Source: Diaminobutyricimonas aerilata
Lineage (GTDB): Bacteria; Actinomycetota; Actinomycetes; Actinomycetales; Microbacteriaceae
Direction of reading: 5' to 3'
Length of the DNA stretch: 64,000 nucleotides
NCBI RefSeq assembly: GCF_002797715.1
Contig: NZ_PGFF01000001.1
Span: forward strand, 3,123,304 to 3,187,303
The notes below the pieces were generated by a model, which saw only the letters and a program-made list of their open reading frames with translations, made no database searches and had not been told where the DNA came from. Shown piece by piece: positions 44,915-54,416 of the stretch; the first letter of the stretch is position 1, and every line of letters starts with the position of its first letter. Position numbers and translations under genes: made by a program.

Positions 44915-47900
44915 CTACTCGGAGGACTCCGCCGCGGCGTTCCCCCGGCGGCGCGGGCCCGGCTCCGGCTCGAGTTCGCGCGCGGCCCGCCGGTCGGTGC
45001 GGCGCTCCTTGGCCCCCTCGACGAGGTAGTACAGCACCGGCAGCACCACGAGGGTCAGCAGCGTCGACGACACGAGTCCGCCGATCACGACGATCGCGAG
45101 CGGTTGCGAGATGAAACCGCCGGATCCGGTGATGCCGAGCGCGAGGGGCAACAGCGCGAAGATCGTCGCGAGCGCGGTCATCAGGATCGGCCGCAATCGG
45201 CGGCTGGCGCCGTGGATGATCGCGTCGCCCACCTTGAGCCCGCGTTCGCGGTACTGGTTCACGAGGTCGACGAGCACGATCGCGTTCGTCACCACGATGC
45301 CGATGAGCATGAGCACGCCGATGAGCGAGGGCACGCCGAGCGGGATGTCGGAGACGATTTGCAGCAGGATCGCGCCCGTCGCGGCGAACGGCACGGAGAC
45401 GAGCAGCAGCAGCGGCTGCCGCAGCGAACGGAACGTGGCCACCATGACGATGTAGACGATGAGGATCGCGACGAGCAGCGCGATTCCGAGCTGGGTGAAG
45501 GCGTCGCCCTGCTGCGCGGTCACGCCGCCGAGCTCGGCGGAGGCGCCGGAGGGCAGGTCGACCGCATCCACAGCCTGCTGCACCTGCGCGGACGCGGTGC
45601 CGACGTCTTCGCTGCCGGGCGTCACGGAGACGGTCGCGGCACGCGTTCCCTTGATCGTCGTGATGCTCGCCGGGCCGTTCGTCTCCTCGACGGTCGCGAG
45701 GGTCGACAGCGGCTGCGGTCCCGAAGGGGTGGGCACGAGGAAGTCGCGCAGTTCCTGCACGGTGACGGGCGCACGCGGGTCGTCGATGTAGATCGACAGG
45801 GTCGTCTCGTCGATGACGACGTCGCCGACCGCGGCCGGGAGCGTGCTGTCGGCCACGATCCCGCCGACGGCGACCTCGCTGAGGCCGGCGGCCGCGGCGG
45901 CCGCCCGATCGACGCGGATCGCCAGGAACGGCTGCTGCACCGAGAGGTCGCTCGTCGCCTCGGCGACGACGTCGAGGTCGCGCACCTCGGCGAGGATCGC
46001 ATCCGACGCCTCGGTGAGATCGGCCTGGCTCGTCGCGGTGATCTCGACCTCGATGTCGGAACTCGCGAATCCGGAACCCGAGGCCGCGAGGCTCACCTCG
46101 CCGACATCCTCGAGCCCCTCGAGCGCGTCGCGCACCCGGGATTGGAGCGCCACCTGGTCGACGCCGTCGTCGGTGGTGACCGAGAAGGTCGTGTCGCCGC
46201 CGCCGAGGAACGCCTGCTGGATGGAGGAGCCGCTCGTGCCGAGCGACATCTGCACCGTCTCGACGCCGTCGATGTCGAGCAGGGTCTGTTCGACGGTGGT
46301 CGCGGCGGTGTCCTTGGCCTCGAGGCTCGTGCCCGGGTCGAGGCTCTGGCTCACGGTGAGCGTGTTCTGTCCGCTGTCGCCGATGAAGTTGGTCTTCATG
46401 CTCGGGATGAGCGCGACGGTGCCGGCCAGCAGCAGCACCGACGCCACGATGGTGACCACCGGACGCCGCAGGGTCCAGCGGATGACCGGCAGGTAGCCCT
46501 TCTGCAGGCGCGTCGGGCGGTCGAGTTCGTCCTCGTGCTCGTCATCGACGACCGGCGCGGCGTGCTTGTGGCGCTTGTTGCCGAGGAACCAGTACGCGAG
46601 CACCGGCACGATCGTGAGGGCGACGAACAGCGAGGCGCCGAGCGCGATCGTGACGGTCAACGCGAACGGGCGGAAGAGTTCACCGGTGATGTCGCCGACG
46701 AGCGCGAGGGGCAGGAACACGGCGACGGTCGTCACGGTCGCGGCGGTGATCGCGACGGCGACCTCGCGCACGGCGTTCTTGATCGCGGTGAGCTTGTCCT
46801 CGCCGAGCCCCAGGTGACGCTTGATGTTCTCGATCACCACGATCGAGTCGTCCACGACGCGACCGATCGAGATGGTGAGCGCCCCGAGCGTGAGGATGTT
46901 GAGCGTGTAGTCCGCCGCCTGCAGGCCGATGAAGGTGATGAGGATCGACACCGGGATCGAGATCGCCGTCACGAGCGTCGAGCGGATCGACACCAGGAAG
47001 ATCAGGATGATGATGACCGCGAACACGAGACCGAGCAGGCCCTCGGTGGTGAGCGACTCGATCGACTGTTCGATGTAGGGCGCCTGGTCGAAGACGATGG
47101 TGAAGCGGGTGCCGTCGCCGATCGCATCCTCGATGCCGGGCAGCGCCTCCTGCACCGCGTGCGACACGTCGACGGTGTTGCCCGCCGGCGTCTTGGTGAC
47201 CGCGAGGGTGAGGGACGGTTCCCCGTTGACGCGGGAGATGCCGGTCACCGGGTCGTCGGTCAGCTCGACCGTCGCGATGTCACCGATGGTGGTCGCGGTG
47301 GAGCCGCCGAGCAGCGGCAGCGCCGCGATGTCGTCGGAGCTCGCGAGCCGCTGACCGGCCTGAACGGTGAGGGTGCGGTCGCCCTCCGTGATCTCGCCGG
47401 CCGGCAGCAGCACGCCGTTCGCGTCGAGCGCGTCGCGGATGTCCTGGTTGCTGAGGCCTCGGCCGAACAGTGCCGTGGAGTCGGGGGTGATCGTGATCCG
47501 CTGCCCGATCTCGCCGAGGATGCTCACCTCGCGGATGTTGTCGAGGTCGCGCAGTTCGGGCAGTGCAGTGTCTTCGAGTCGTGTGCCGAGCTCGCGGGCC
47601 TCGAGGTCGCTCGTGACGGCGATCTGGATGACGGGCAGGTCGTCGAGGCTGCCCGTGATGACCTGCGGGTCGACGGATTCCGGCAGCTGGGAGCCGAGCC
47701 GGTTGATCGCCGACTGCACCTTCTGCTCCGCGGTGGCGAGGTCGGTGCCGTATTCGAAGCTCGCCGAGACGGTGGAGATGTTGGCGCTCGAGGTCGCCGT
47801 GGTGTTCTCGAGTCCGGGCACGGCCTGCACGGCCGTCTCGATCGGGGTCGACACGTCGGTGTTCACGACCTCGGGGGCGGCGCCCGGGTACTGGGTGACG

Positions 47901-48043
47901 ACGACCAGCTGCGGGAAGCTGACCGACGGGATGAGCTCCTGCTTGAGCGAGGTGAGCGCGATGCCGCCGAAGATGCCGACGGTGATCGTGACGAGCGCGA
48001 TCAGGGCGCGGTTGCGCAGGCTGAAGACGGCGAGAAGGTGCAC
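44915..48043 (-). CDS. RND-superfamily efflux permease (HAE1/AcrB-like)
   Basis: 1042 residues with the two-fold RND layout. One helix (LRNRALIALVTITVGIFGGI) is followed by a large periplasmic-type loop, six helices, a second helix with loop, and five more helices. The motif DDSIVVIENIKRHL in helix 4 is the proton-relay region. Such permeases normally pair with a membrane-fusion protein, and none is adjacent here, as is common in Gram-positive hosts. The substrate is unknown. A basic C-terminal tail ends the protein. Confidence 0.93.
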   Translation of the reverse strand: MHLLAVFSLRNRALIALVTITVGIFGGIALTSLKQELIPSVSFPQLVVVTQYPGAAPEVVNTDVSTPIETAVQAVPGLENTTATSSANISTVSASFEYGTDLATAEQKVQSAINRLGSQLPESVDPQVITGSLDDLPVIQIAVTSDLEARELGTRLEDTALPELRDLDNIREVSILGEIGQRITITPDSTALFGRGLSNQDIRDALDANGVLLPAGEITEGDRTLTVQAGQRLASSDDIAALPLLGGSTATTIGDIATVELTDDPVTGISRVNGEPSLTLAVTKTPAGNTVDVSHAVQEALPGIEDAIGDGTRFTIVFDQAPYIEQSIESLTTEGLLGLVFAVIIILIFLVSIRSTLVTAISIPVSILITFIGLQAADYTLNILTLGALTISIGRVVDDSIVVIENIKRHLGLGEDKLTAIKNAVREVAVAITAATVTTVAVFLPLALVGDITGELFRPFALTVTIALGASLFVALTIVPVLAYWFLGNKRHKHAAPVVDDEHEDELDRPTRLQKGYLPVIRWTLRRPVVTIVASVLLLAGTVALIPSMKTNFIGDSGQNTLTVSQSLDPGTSLEAKDTAATTVEQTLLDIDGVETVQMSLGTSGSSIQQAFLGGGDTTFSVTTDDGVDQVALQSRVRDALEGLEDVGEVSLAASGSGFASSDIEVEITATSQADLTEASDAILAEVRDLDVVAEATSDLSVQQPFLAIRVDRAAAAAAGLSEVAVGGIVADSTLPAAVGDVVIDETTLSIYIDDPRAPVTVQELRDFLVPTPSGPQPLSTLATVEETNGPASITTIKGTRAATVSVTPGSEDVGTASAQVQQAVDAVDLPSGASAELGGVTAQQGDAFTQLGIALLVAILIVYIVMVATFRSLRQPLLLLVSVPFAATGAILLQIVSDIPLGVPSLIGVLMLIGIVVTNAIVLVDLVNQYRERGLKVGDAIIHGASRRLRPILMTALATIFALLPLALGITGSGGFISQPLAIVVIGGLVSSTLLTLVVLPVLYYLVEGAKERRTDRRAARELEPEPGPRRRGNAAAESSE

Positions 48044-48159
48044 GGTACTCCTGGGGATGAGGACGGGCCGGTTGTCGCACCGCGTCGTGCCCGACCGGGG
48101 CAGTATCGCAGCGGCCGCTGGGAGTCCGCGTCCCCCCGTGGTCGGACATCCGGCGCCTC

Positions 48160-48219
48160 GGTCGCTGAGCCCGTCGAAGCGGGTCGTACAACGCCTCCCC
48201 TCGACAGGCTCAGGGAGCG
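48160..48219. repeat. Dispersed element, family B, diverged copy
   Basis: GGTCGCTGAGCCCGTCGAAG and CTCCCCTCGACAGGCTCAGG face each other between the RND gene and yczR. They could serve as a terminator for the latter. Confidence 0.75.
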
Positions 48220-48226
48220 CTGAGGG

Positions 48227-49648
48227 TCAGACGACCTCGGCCAGGTAGTCGCTCTCGACCGGGTACGGCTGGCGCATGACCGTCGCCCACGCGCGCTCGA
48301 GCGCCCCGACCGCAATATCGGTCTCGGCGGCGGGGTGGCTGAACGGGATGCGCAGGAAGCGTTCGAACGCCCCGTCGACGCCGAATCGCGGACCGGCGGC
48401 GATGAGCAGTCCCTCGTTCCGGGCCGCGAGTGCGAGCTGCGAGCTGACGGCCGCGCCGAGGTTGACCCACACCGTGAGGCCGCCGTCGACCGCGGGCACG
48501 TCCCAGTCGGGGAACCGGGAGCGCAGCGCCGCGACGAGGTGGTCGTGGCCGGCGCGCAGCTGAGCGCGACGTTCGTCGAGCACCGTGTCGTAGTCGCCGA
48601 GGATGTCGGCCACCACGAGCTGCTCGAAGACCGGGGTGCCCAGGTCGCCGGCGGAGCGCACCCGCGCGAGCCGCTGGATGAGCGCGCGGTCGGCGCGGAT
48701 CCAGCCGAGCCGCAGACCACCCCAGACGGTCTTGCCGACCGATCCGACGATGACCGCGGGACCGTGCGCGGCGAGGGGCGCCCGCACGGGCTGGTCACCG
48801 AAGCCGAGCTCACCCATCGTCTCGTCGGCGATGATCGTCGTGCCCTGCCGGGCGGCGAGCGCGAGGAGCCTCGACCGGGTCTCGTCGTCCATCGTGCGAC
48901 CGGTGGGGTTGTGGAAGTCGGGCATGAGGTAGCCGAGAGCGGGGCTGGTGCGCTGCAGCGCCTGCTCGAGTCCCGCGACATCCCATCCCTCGTAGGAGGT
49001 GACGGCGACGGGCACGATGCGGGCGCCGGCACTGCGGAGCGCCTCGAACCCGTGCGGATAGCTGGGGTTCTCGACGAGCGCACGGTCGCCGCGCGAGAGC
49101 AGGGTGCGGGCGAGCAGCGCGATCGCGTGCTGCGCCCCGACGGTGATCATGATCTGCTCGGGGTCGGTCGCGAGTCCGCGCGCGGTGTACCGGCGTGCGA
49201 GCGCGGCGCGCAGCTCGGGCAGGCCGAGCGGGTCGAATCCCGACAGGTGGAGGTGCTCCGGCATCCGGGCGGCCGCGCGTTCGATCGCAGCGGGCAGGTG
49301 CACGCTCGCCGGTAGTGTCGCCTTGCTCAGGTCGGGAGCGCCGCTGATCGGGGCATCGGGCACCAGGACCGGTTTGAGAGGTAGCCGCGCGACGCTGCCG
49401 GATCCGCGGACGCTCTTGAGGAAGCCGCGGTCGCGCAGCTCCGCGTAGGCGGCGGTGACGGTGGTGCGGCTCAGCCCGAGCTGCCCGGCGAGGTCGCGTT
49501 CCGCCGGAAGGCGGTCGCCGATGCCGACCCGTCCGTCGAGCACGAGCAGGCGGATGCGGTCGGCGAGCTGGGAGTAGGCGGGCCCGGCGTCGGGGTCGCG
49601 CCAGTCGCGCAAGAGCTCGACGAGGATGCGGGTCGGGATCACGGCCAT
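48227..49648 (-). CDS. yczR: MocR/GntR-family PLP-dependent regulator (YczR-like)
   Basis: 473 residues. The N-terminal GntR winged helix covers residues ~10-80 (YSQLADRIRLLVLDGRVG, LGLSRTTVTAAYAEL). The rest is a class I aminotransferase-like domain with the PLP lysine in GSVGKTVWGGLRLGW and HNPTG in the fold. It is divergent from a yczE gene, the pairing that defines the YczR regulon. It should activate yczE from the ATTGG/CCAAT sites between them. ATG 49648 is chosen (MAVIPTRILVEL). Confidence 0.9.
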   Translation of the reverse strand: MAVIPTRILVELLRDWRDPDAGPAYSQLADRIRLLVLDGRVGIGDRLPAERDLAGQLGLSRTTVTAAYAELRDRGFLKSVRGSGSVARLPLKPVLVPDAPISGAPDLSKATLPASVHLPAAIERAAARMPEHLHLSGFDPLGLPELRAALARRYTARGLATDPEQIMITVGAQHAIALLARTLLSRGDRALVENPSYPHGFEALRSAGARIVPVAVTSYEGWDVAGLEQALQRTSPALGYLMPDFHNPTGRTMDDETRSRLLALAARQGTTIIADETMGELGFGDQPVRAPLAAHGPAVIVGSVGKTVWGGLRLGWIRADRALIQRLARVRSAGDLGTPVFEQLVVADILGDYDTVLDERRAQLRAGHDHLVAALRSRFPDWDVPAVDGGLTVWVNLGAAVSSQLALAARNEGLLIAAGPRFGVDGAFERFLRIPFSHPAAETDIAVGALERAWATVMRQPYPVESDYLAEVV

Positions 49649-49663
49649 GCGACCACCGTACTT

Positions 49664-49702
49664 CAATTGGCCTCTTGTCGGCAGTCCAATATCGAGATTG
49701 GA
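49664..49702. promoter_or_regulatory. yczR/yczE intergenic operator with three ATTGG half-sites
   Basis: ATTGG at 49666-49670 is followed by the perfect inverted repeat TCCAAT-ATCGAG-ATTGGA (49685-49702), ending eight bases before the yczE ATG. The direct-plus-inverted layout is typical of MocR binding regions. Confidence 0.7.
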
Positions 49703-49710
49703 TTCACAAC

Positions 49711-50349
49711 ATGTCCCCCACGATGATCATGACCCGGCGCATCGCCCAGTTGCTCGTAGGCCTCTTCCTCTACGGCATCGCGCTGTCGCTCATGATCCGC
49801 GCCGCGGTCGGCGTCCCCCCATGGGATGTGCTGTCGCAAGGCGTCGTGAAGCAGACGGGTCTTCCGTTCGGACTGGTCACGATCGCAATTGGACTGATCG
49901 TGCTGCTGCTGTGGATCCCGATCCGGCAGAAGCCCGGCATCGGCACGGTGCTCAATGCCGTGCTGGTCGGCCCGAGTGCGGAGGTCGGGCTCGCGCTCGT
50001 TCCCCCGATCGACGACCTCTTCACCCGCGTCCTGCTCTTCGCGGGCGGGCTCTCGATGCTCGCCATCGCCACGGGGCTCTACATCGGCGCGCGATTCGGT
50101 CCGGGGCCGCGTGACGGCCTCATGACCGGACTGCACCGCCGCACCGGCTGGCCGATCTGGGTCGTGCGCACCGCGATCGAGGTCACCGTGCTGGCGATCG
50201 GCTGGGCGCTCGGCGGCAACGTCGGCCTCGGCACGCTCGCCTTCGCGCTGCTGGTCGGACCCATGGTCAACGTCACCCTGCCGCGCCTCATGGTGCCCGC
50301 GGCGGTCGTGGCTCCGAAGAACGAGTCACCCGAGGAGGTGCGGGCATGA
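49711..50349 (+). CDS. yczE: YczE/YyaS/YitT-family membrane protein
   Basis: 212 residues with five to six membrane segments. The conserved VPPWDVLSQGV, GLVTIAIGLIVLLLW, IGARFGPGPRDGLMTGLHRR and IGWALGGNVGLGT are characteristic of YczE. Its transport or structural role is unknown. The start ATG is the Met of MSPTMIMTRR. Its stop overlaps a 35-residue ORF (ATGA). Confidence 0.9.
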   Translation: MSPTMIMTRRIAQLLVGLFLYGIALSLMIRAAVGVPPWDVLSQGVVKQTGLPFGLVTIAIGLIVLLLWIPIRQKPGIGTVLNAVLVGPSAEVGLALVPPIDDLFTRVLLFAGGLSMLAIATGLYIGARFGPGPRDGLMTGLHRRTGWPIWVVRTAIEVTVLAIGWALGGNVGLGTLAFALLVGPMVNVTLPRLMVPAAVVAPKNESPEEVRA

Positions 50350-50453
50350 TCGCGACATTGACGGCGTTCGCCGCCCTCGCCGCGTGGGCCGTCATCGCGA
50401 CGATCGAGATGGTCGCGCGAGACGGTTACCGCGCGGTGCCCACCCGGCCCTGA
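50346..50453 (+). CDS. 35-residue membrane peptide coupled to yczE
   Basis: The ATG overlaps the yczE stop as ATGA. The peptide begins MIATLTAFAALAAWAVIATI, a single membrane helix, then EMVARDGYRAVPTRP as a basic tail. The helix plus RDGYRxVPTR tail is protein-like, and similar tiny ORFs are familiar in actinobacteria. It may be a small partner of YczE. Its last ~28 bases overlap the convergent EamA gene. Confidence 0.6.
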   Translation: MIATLTAFAALAAWAVIATIEMVARDGYRAVPTRP

Positions 50454-51394
50454 GCCGGCTCGACCGGCCGGGGCGGCAGCGCCTCCGCCGGTCGCTCCCC
50501 GCGTTGCACGAGAGCGACGCCCACGATGATGAGCGCGCCGCCGCCGATCTGCACGACGGTGAGCGCTTCGCCGAGCAGCAGCCACGACACGACCGCCGCG
50601 AAGATGACCTCGCCCAGGCCGAGGAACGACGCGAGCCGTGACCCGAGCCGTCGAGCCGCCGCCACCCCGGTCGCGTAGGCGAACGCGGTCGAGACGAGCA
50701 CGACGATCGCGAGCGGCACGAACCAGGGCACCGTGGTGCCGAAGAGGGGCACGGATGCGGTGGTCGCCTCGAGCGGGAGCAGTCCCGTCGCCCCGACCAG
50801 CAGCAGAGCGATCCCGCCGATGAGCATCGCGGCCGCGGTGAGCGCGATCGGGTGCACCCCGCGCGCCGGGGACGCCGAGATGACGAAGTAGATGGCGCAT
50901 CCGACGGTCGATCCGAGGGCGAAGAGCAGGCCGAGCGCGTCGATGCCGCCGACCCCGCTCGGGCCGAGCACGGCGACCAGGCCGACGACGCTCACCGCGG
51001 CGCCGGCGATCACGACGCCGCGCGGCGCCCGACGGGTGGCGATCCACGCGACCGCGATCAGCAGCACCGGTGCGAGGTGCTCGATCATGATGGCGATGCC
51101 CACCGGCATCCGCTGCACGGCCGCGAAGTAGCACAACTGCACTCCGGCGACCGCGAACAGGCCGAACCCGAGCACCTGCCGCCAGGCGCGCAGCAGGTTG
51201 CGGTAGCGGCCGTGCAGGGTGACCAGCGCCGGGATCGCGAGCACGATCGCCGCGCCGAGCGCGCGAGCGGCGACGGCCGCGATCGGCGACCAGCCCGCCT
51301 CGAGCAGCGGCTTCACGAAGGCCCCGCTCGTGCCGAAGGCGGCCGCGGACGCGACCGCGAGCAGGATGCCGTCGCTGCGGGTCGTGCGGACCAT
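50426..51394 (-). CDS. EamA-family (DMT) transporter
   Basis: 322 residues with ten membrane segments in two EamA repeats (AFGTSGAFVKPLLEAGWSP and the second around AYATGVAAARRLGSRLASFL with GLGEVIFAAVVSWLLLGE). Members export amino acids or metabolites, and the substrate is unknown. Start MVRTTRSDG at 51394. It is divergent from the CGNR gene, with ~80 bases between starts. Confidence 0.9.
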   Translation of the reverse strand: MVRTTRSDGILLAVASAAAFGTSGAFVKPLLEAGWSPIAAVAARALGAAIVLAIPALVTLHGRYRNLLRAWRQVLGFGLFAVAGVQLCYFAAVQRMPVGIAIMIEHLAPVLLIAVAWIATRRAPRGVVIAGAAVSVVGLVAVLGPSGVGGIDALGLLFALGSTVGCAIYFVISASPARGVHPIALTAAAMLIGGIALLLVGATGLLPLEATTASVPLFGTTVPWFVPLAIVVLVSTAFAYATGVAAARRLGSRLASFLGLGEVIFAAVVSWLLLGEALTVVQIGGGALIIVGVALVQRGERPAEALPPRPVEPAQGRVGTAR

Positions 51395-51473
51395 GGCTGC
51401 CTCCGAACGGATGTCAGGGGTAAACTCGAATACGGTCCTGACGCTACCGACACCCACTGACAGGAGTCAACTG

Positions 51474-52025
51474 GTGTTCACCCATGACACGGTCGACGCG
51501 CTGGTGTTCCTCGCGGCGCTCGTGAACACGACGCCGACCTCCTCGGACTCCGAGACGGAGGAGCTCTCCACCGTCGCGGAGCTCGAGGTGCTGCTTGATG
51601 CGCACGGCTACTTCGGCCGACGCGACGGAACGATCGAGGAGCTCCAGGAGGTGCAGGCCCTGCGGGAGGTGTTCCGCGAATTGTGGGCGCTGCCGACCGA
51701 CGACGCCGTCCCCGTCGTCAACCGGATGCTCGCCGATGCCGGCGCGCTCCCCCAGCTCGTGCGCCACGATGCCCAGGACTGGCACATCCACGCGGTCGGC
51801 TTCGACGCCCCGCTCGCCACGCGCATCCTCGTCGAGGGGGCGATGGCGTTCGTCGACGTCATCCGCACCGAACACCGCGACCGCTTGCGCGTGTGCGCCG
51901 CGGACCGCTGCGACACCGTGCTGCTCGACCAGTCGCGCAACGGATCGCGCCGCTTCTGCTCCGACGGCTGCGCGAACCGCACCCACGTCTCGGCGTACCG
52001 GGCACGCAAGGCCGCGCGCGTCTGA
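51474..52025 (+). CDS. CGNR-type zinc-finger transcriptional regulator (ABATE domain)
   Basis: 183 residues from a GTG preceded by ACAGGAG. The N-terminal ABATE-like ligand domain begins HDTVDALVFLAALVNT. The C-terminal zinc finger reads CAADRCDTVLLDQSRNGSRR then FCSDGCANRTHVSAYRARK, with CANR in place of the usual CGNR. The divergent EamA exporter gene is its probable target. Confidence 0.88.
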   Translation: MFTHDTVDALVFLAALVNTTPTSSDSETEELSTVAELEVLLDAHGYFGRRDGTIEELQEVQALREVFRELWALPTDDAVPVVNRMLADAGALPQLVRHDAQDWHIHAVGFDAPLATRILVEGAMAFVDVIRTEHRDRLRVCAADRCDTVLLDQSRNGSRRFCSDGCANRTHVSAYRARKAARV

Positions 52026-52069
52026 GGAATACGGATGACGCGCGGCACACCGCTGACTATGGTTCACGA

Positions 52070-53509
52070 ATGGACCCGCGCCAGGAGGAGTTCCTCGACA
52101 CCTTCCAGACCTTCATCAATGACGTCGTGCAGCAGCATCGCCGACGGCGAGGCCTCGACGAACTGACCCCGTTCGGGCAGCTCGTCGAACGCCACCTCGG
52201 CGTCGACGTGCGTGCCCTGCCCGTGGTCGAGGAGCCGATCGCGCGGCATCGTCTGGTGGACGTCGACATCGCCCTCGAGCATCTCGCCGGCGAGGGCTCG
52301 CAGCTGCTCGGTCTCACCGGTGGGCAGAGCCGCCACCACTCCCAGCTCGCGGAGCTGCTGAGCAACCCGCACATGCCCTACGCGCCCGGACCGGTCGACT
52401 TCATCGCTGCTCCGACCGGACCGCACAGTCATCGCCAGGTGGTCGCGTTCGGCGTGCGCCTGTTCACCTTCGAGGGCGAGCCGGTCGCGGTGCTGCAGCG
52501 CGGCGCGCAACCGCAGTTCGGCCGCGACGCCGCAGCCCTGGAACTGCTCACGCCGACCGCCGCGCTGAGCGACCGCCTGCTGCAGGAGGTGCGCCGGCTC
52601 ATGGTCGACCTGAGCGTGCTGCGTGGGCAGGTGCTCTCGTTCGACGGCGGCGAATTCCACGGACCGTCCGCCGCCGGAGCGGTGTTCCTCGAGCGACCGG
52701 ATGTCCCCGCGGAGCAGGTGGTACTGCCCGACGGTGTGCTCGAGAGCATCCGACGACACGTGGTGGGCATCACGGAAGGCCGCGATGAACTGCTGCGGGC
52801 GGGGCAGCACCTCAAGCGCGGCGTGCTGCTCTACGGTCCGCCCGGAACGGGCAAGACGCTCACCGTGCGGCACCTCATCGGCGTCGCCGACCGGGTGACG
52901 TGCGTGCTGCTGACCGGCGCGAGCATCCGATTCATCCGCGAGGCGGCCGATCTGGCCCGGGCGATGCAGCCCGCCCTCGTCGTGCTCGAAGACGTCGATC
53001 TCGTCGCGATGGAGCGGGGGATGCACGGCGGTCCGCAGCCGCTGCTCTTCGCCGTGCTCGACGCGCTGGACGGTCTCGACGGCGACGCGGACGTCGCGTT
53101 CGTACTGACCACGAACCGCGTGGAGACCCTCGAGCCGGCCCTCGCCCAGCGCCCGGGGCGCGTCGACCTCGCGGTCGAAGTTCCCCTGCCCGACGCCGCC
53201 ACGCGTCGCCGCCTGTTCCGCCTGTACGCCGCGGGTCTGCCGCTGAGCGAAGAGGCGATCGACGCCGCCGCGGAGCGGTCCGAGGGCGTGACCGGCTCCT
53301 TCGCGAAGGAGCTCATGCGGCGCGCGGTGCTGCTCGCGGTCGCCGAGGGGCGACCGGTCGCAGACTCGGATCTCTCCGCCGCTCTCGATGAGCTCCTGTC
53401 GGCGGCCTCCCTGCTCACCCGCCGCTTGCTCGGCGTGACCGGCGACGGCGGCGGCTTCACGGGTGAGGGACCCGCCCATCCGTCGGGGTTCGCCTTCGCG
53501 GCGGGATGA
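52070..53509 (+). CDS. AAA-family ATPase, function unknown
   Basis: 479 residues. The N-terminal ~220 residues have no recognised domain. The AAA module follows with Walker A YGPPGTGKTLT (about 253-263), Walker B ALVVLEDVDL, sensor 1 VLTTNR and an arginine in RPGRVDLAVE. It resembles FtsH/Cdc48-type AAA proteins without protease or membrane parts, so a remodelling or chaperone role is likely but the client is unknown. It starts 44 bases after the CGNR gene. Confidence 0.85.
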   Translation: MDPRQEEFLDTFQTFINDVVQQHRRRRGLDELTPFGQLVERHLGVDVRALPVVEEPIARHRLVDVDIALEHLAGEGSQLLGLTGGQSRHHSQLAELLSNPHMPYAPGPVDFIAAPTGPHSHRQVVAFGVRLFTFEGEPVAVLQRGAQPQFGRDAAALELLTPTAALSDRLLQEVRRLMVDLSVLRGQVLSFDGGEFHGPSAAGAVFLERPDVPAEQVVLPDGVLESIRRHVVGITEGRDELLRAGQHLKRGVLLYGPPGTGKTLTVRHLIGVADRVTCVLLTGASIRFIREAADLARAMQPALVVLEDVDLVAMERGMHGGPQPLLFAVLDALDGLDGDADVAFVLTTNRVETLEPALAQRPGRVDLAVEVPLPDAATRRRLFRLYAAGLPLSEEAIDAAAERSEGVTGSFAKELMRRAVLLAVAEGRPVADSDLSAALDELLSAASLLTRRLLGVTGDGGGFTGEGPAHPSGFAFAAG

Positions 53510-53512
53510 CCG

Positions 53513-53550
53513 CGGGCCGGCCGCTCACCTCGGGGTGAACGCCCGGCCCG
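53513..53550. terminator. Bidirectional terminator between the AAA and MerR genes
   Basis: CGGGCCGG pairs with CCGGCCCG, and inside it TCACC pairs with GGTGA. It lies in the 47-base gap between convergent stops. Confidence 0.65.
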
Positions 53551-53556
53551 GATGCA

Positions 53557-54312
53557 TCACAGGTTGCGGTCGGCGTACGCACGCATCGCGTCGCGCACGA
53601 ACGTCGCGCCCCGGGTGCCGCCGTAGTTCTTCGCGAACCGCTCGTCGGCGACGTACATCTCACCGAGCCCGACGAAGTACTCCTTCGTCGGACCGTTCGC
53701 GTCGCGCGGGGTGCCGGGCACCCCGGCGAGCCACTCGTAGTGGCGGCGGGCCAGCTCTTGGGCCTCGCCGCTCGCCGGGTCGACGCCGCGCTGCGCGGCC
53801 TCGCCCCAGGCGACGCCGAGCTCCTTCGTGCGCGTCAGCCACGCGGCGCGGTCGGTGCTGCTCAGCCCGCGCCACCAGCGGTCACCGTCGGCGTAGGCGT
53901 CGGCGCCCCAGCGGGCCTCGACCTCTTCCTTGTACTGCGTGTGGTCGAATCCATCGAACATCTCGTCTGCCATCAGTTCTTCACCTCCTCTCATCTTGCG
54001 GATCGTGGTCTCCACGCTCGCGATCTGGCGGTCCAGCCGCTCCTTCTCCGCACGCAACCACCTCAAGTGCTCATCGAGCGCCGCGGTGTCATCGCGATGC
54101 CCCTCGAGCACGTCGGCGATCGCGGGCAGTCCGAGTCCGAGCTGCCGGAGCAACAGGATGCGTTGCAGCCGGGCGAGCGCGGACGCGTCGTAGTAGCGGT
54201 AGCCGTTGCTGCCGACCGAGCTCGGCGGCAGCAGGTCGATGTCGTCGTAGTGCCGCAGGGTGCGGCTCGTCGTTCCCGCGAGCCGCGCGACCTCTTGAAT
54301 CGACCATTCCAT
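53557..54312 (-). CDS. TipA-like MerR-family regulator
   Basis: 251 residues. The MerR winged helix begins EWSIQEVARLAGTTSRTLRH and continues YRYYDASALARLQRILLLRQ. A coiled coil (HLRWLRAEKERLDRQIASVE) follows, then a TipAS-type ligand domain (DGFDHTQYKEEVEARWGADA and EMYVADERFAKNYGG). Proteins of this type recognise thiopeptide-like antibiotics or other drugs and activate their own gene. A textbook 19-bp-spacer promoter precedes it. Confidence 0.93.
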   Translation of the reverse strand: MEWSIQEVARLAGTTSRTLRHYDDIDLLPPSSVGSNGYRYYDASALARLQRILLLRQLGLGLPAIADVLEGHRDDTAALDEHLRWLRAEKERLDRQIASVETTIRKMRGGEELMADEMFDGFDHTQYKEEVEARWGADAYADGDRWWRGLSSTDRAAWLTRTKELGVAWGEAAQRGVDPASGEAQELARRHYEWLAGVPGTPRDANGPTKEYFVGLGEMYVADERFAKNYGGTRGATFVRDAMRAYADRNL

Positions 54313-54334
54313 CTCGCTCTCCTTCCGACACTCG

Positions 54335-54366
54335 ACGGTAGAGGTTGACGCCGCGTCAATGTCAAG
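54335..54366 (-). promoter_or_regulatory. MerR-type promoter with 19-bp spacer and operator palindrome
   Basis: On the minus strand, -35 TTGACA (54365-54360) and -10 TACCGT (54340-54335) are separated by exactly 19 bases. The spacer contains TTGACGCGGCGTCAA (54359-54345). This is the classic MerR-activated arrangement and implies autoactivation of the TipA-like gene. Confidence 0.85.
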
Positions 54367-54416
54367 CGCACCGGCACCGTCCGACGCGCCCTCGTGGAGC
54401 GCGCGATCTCGCGCTC

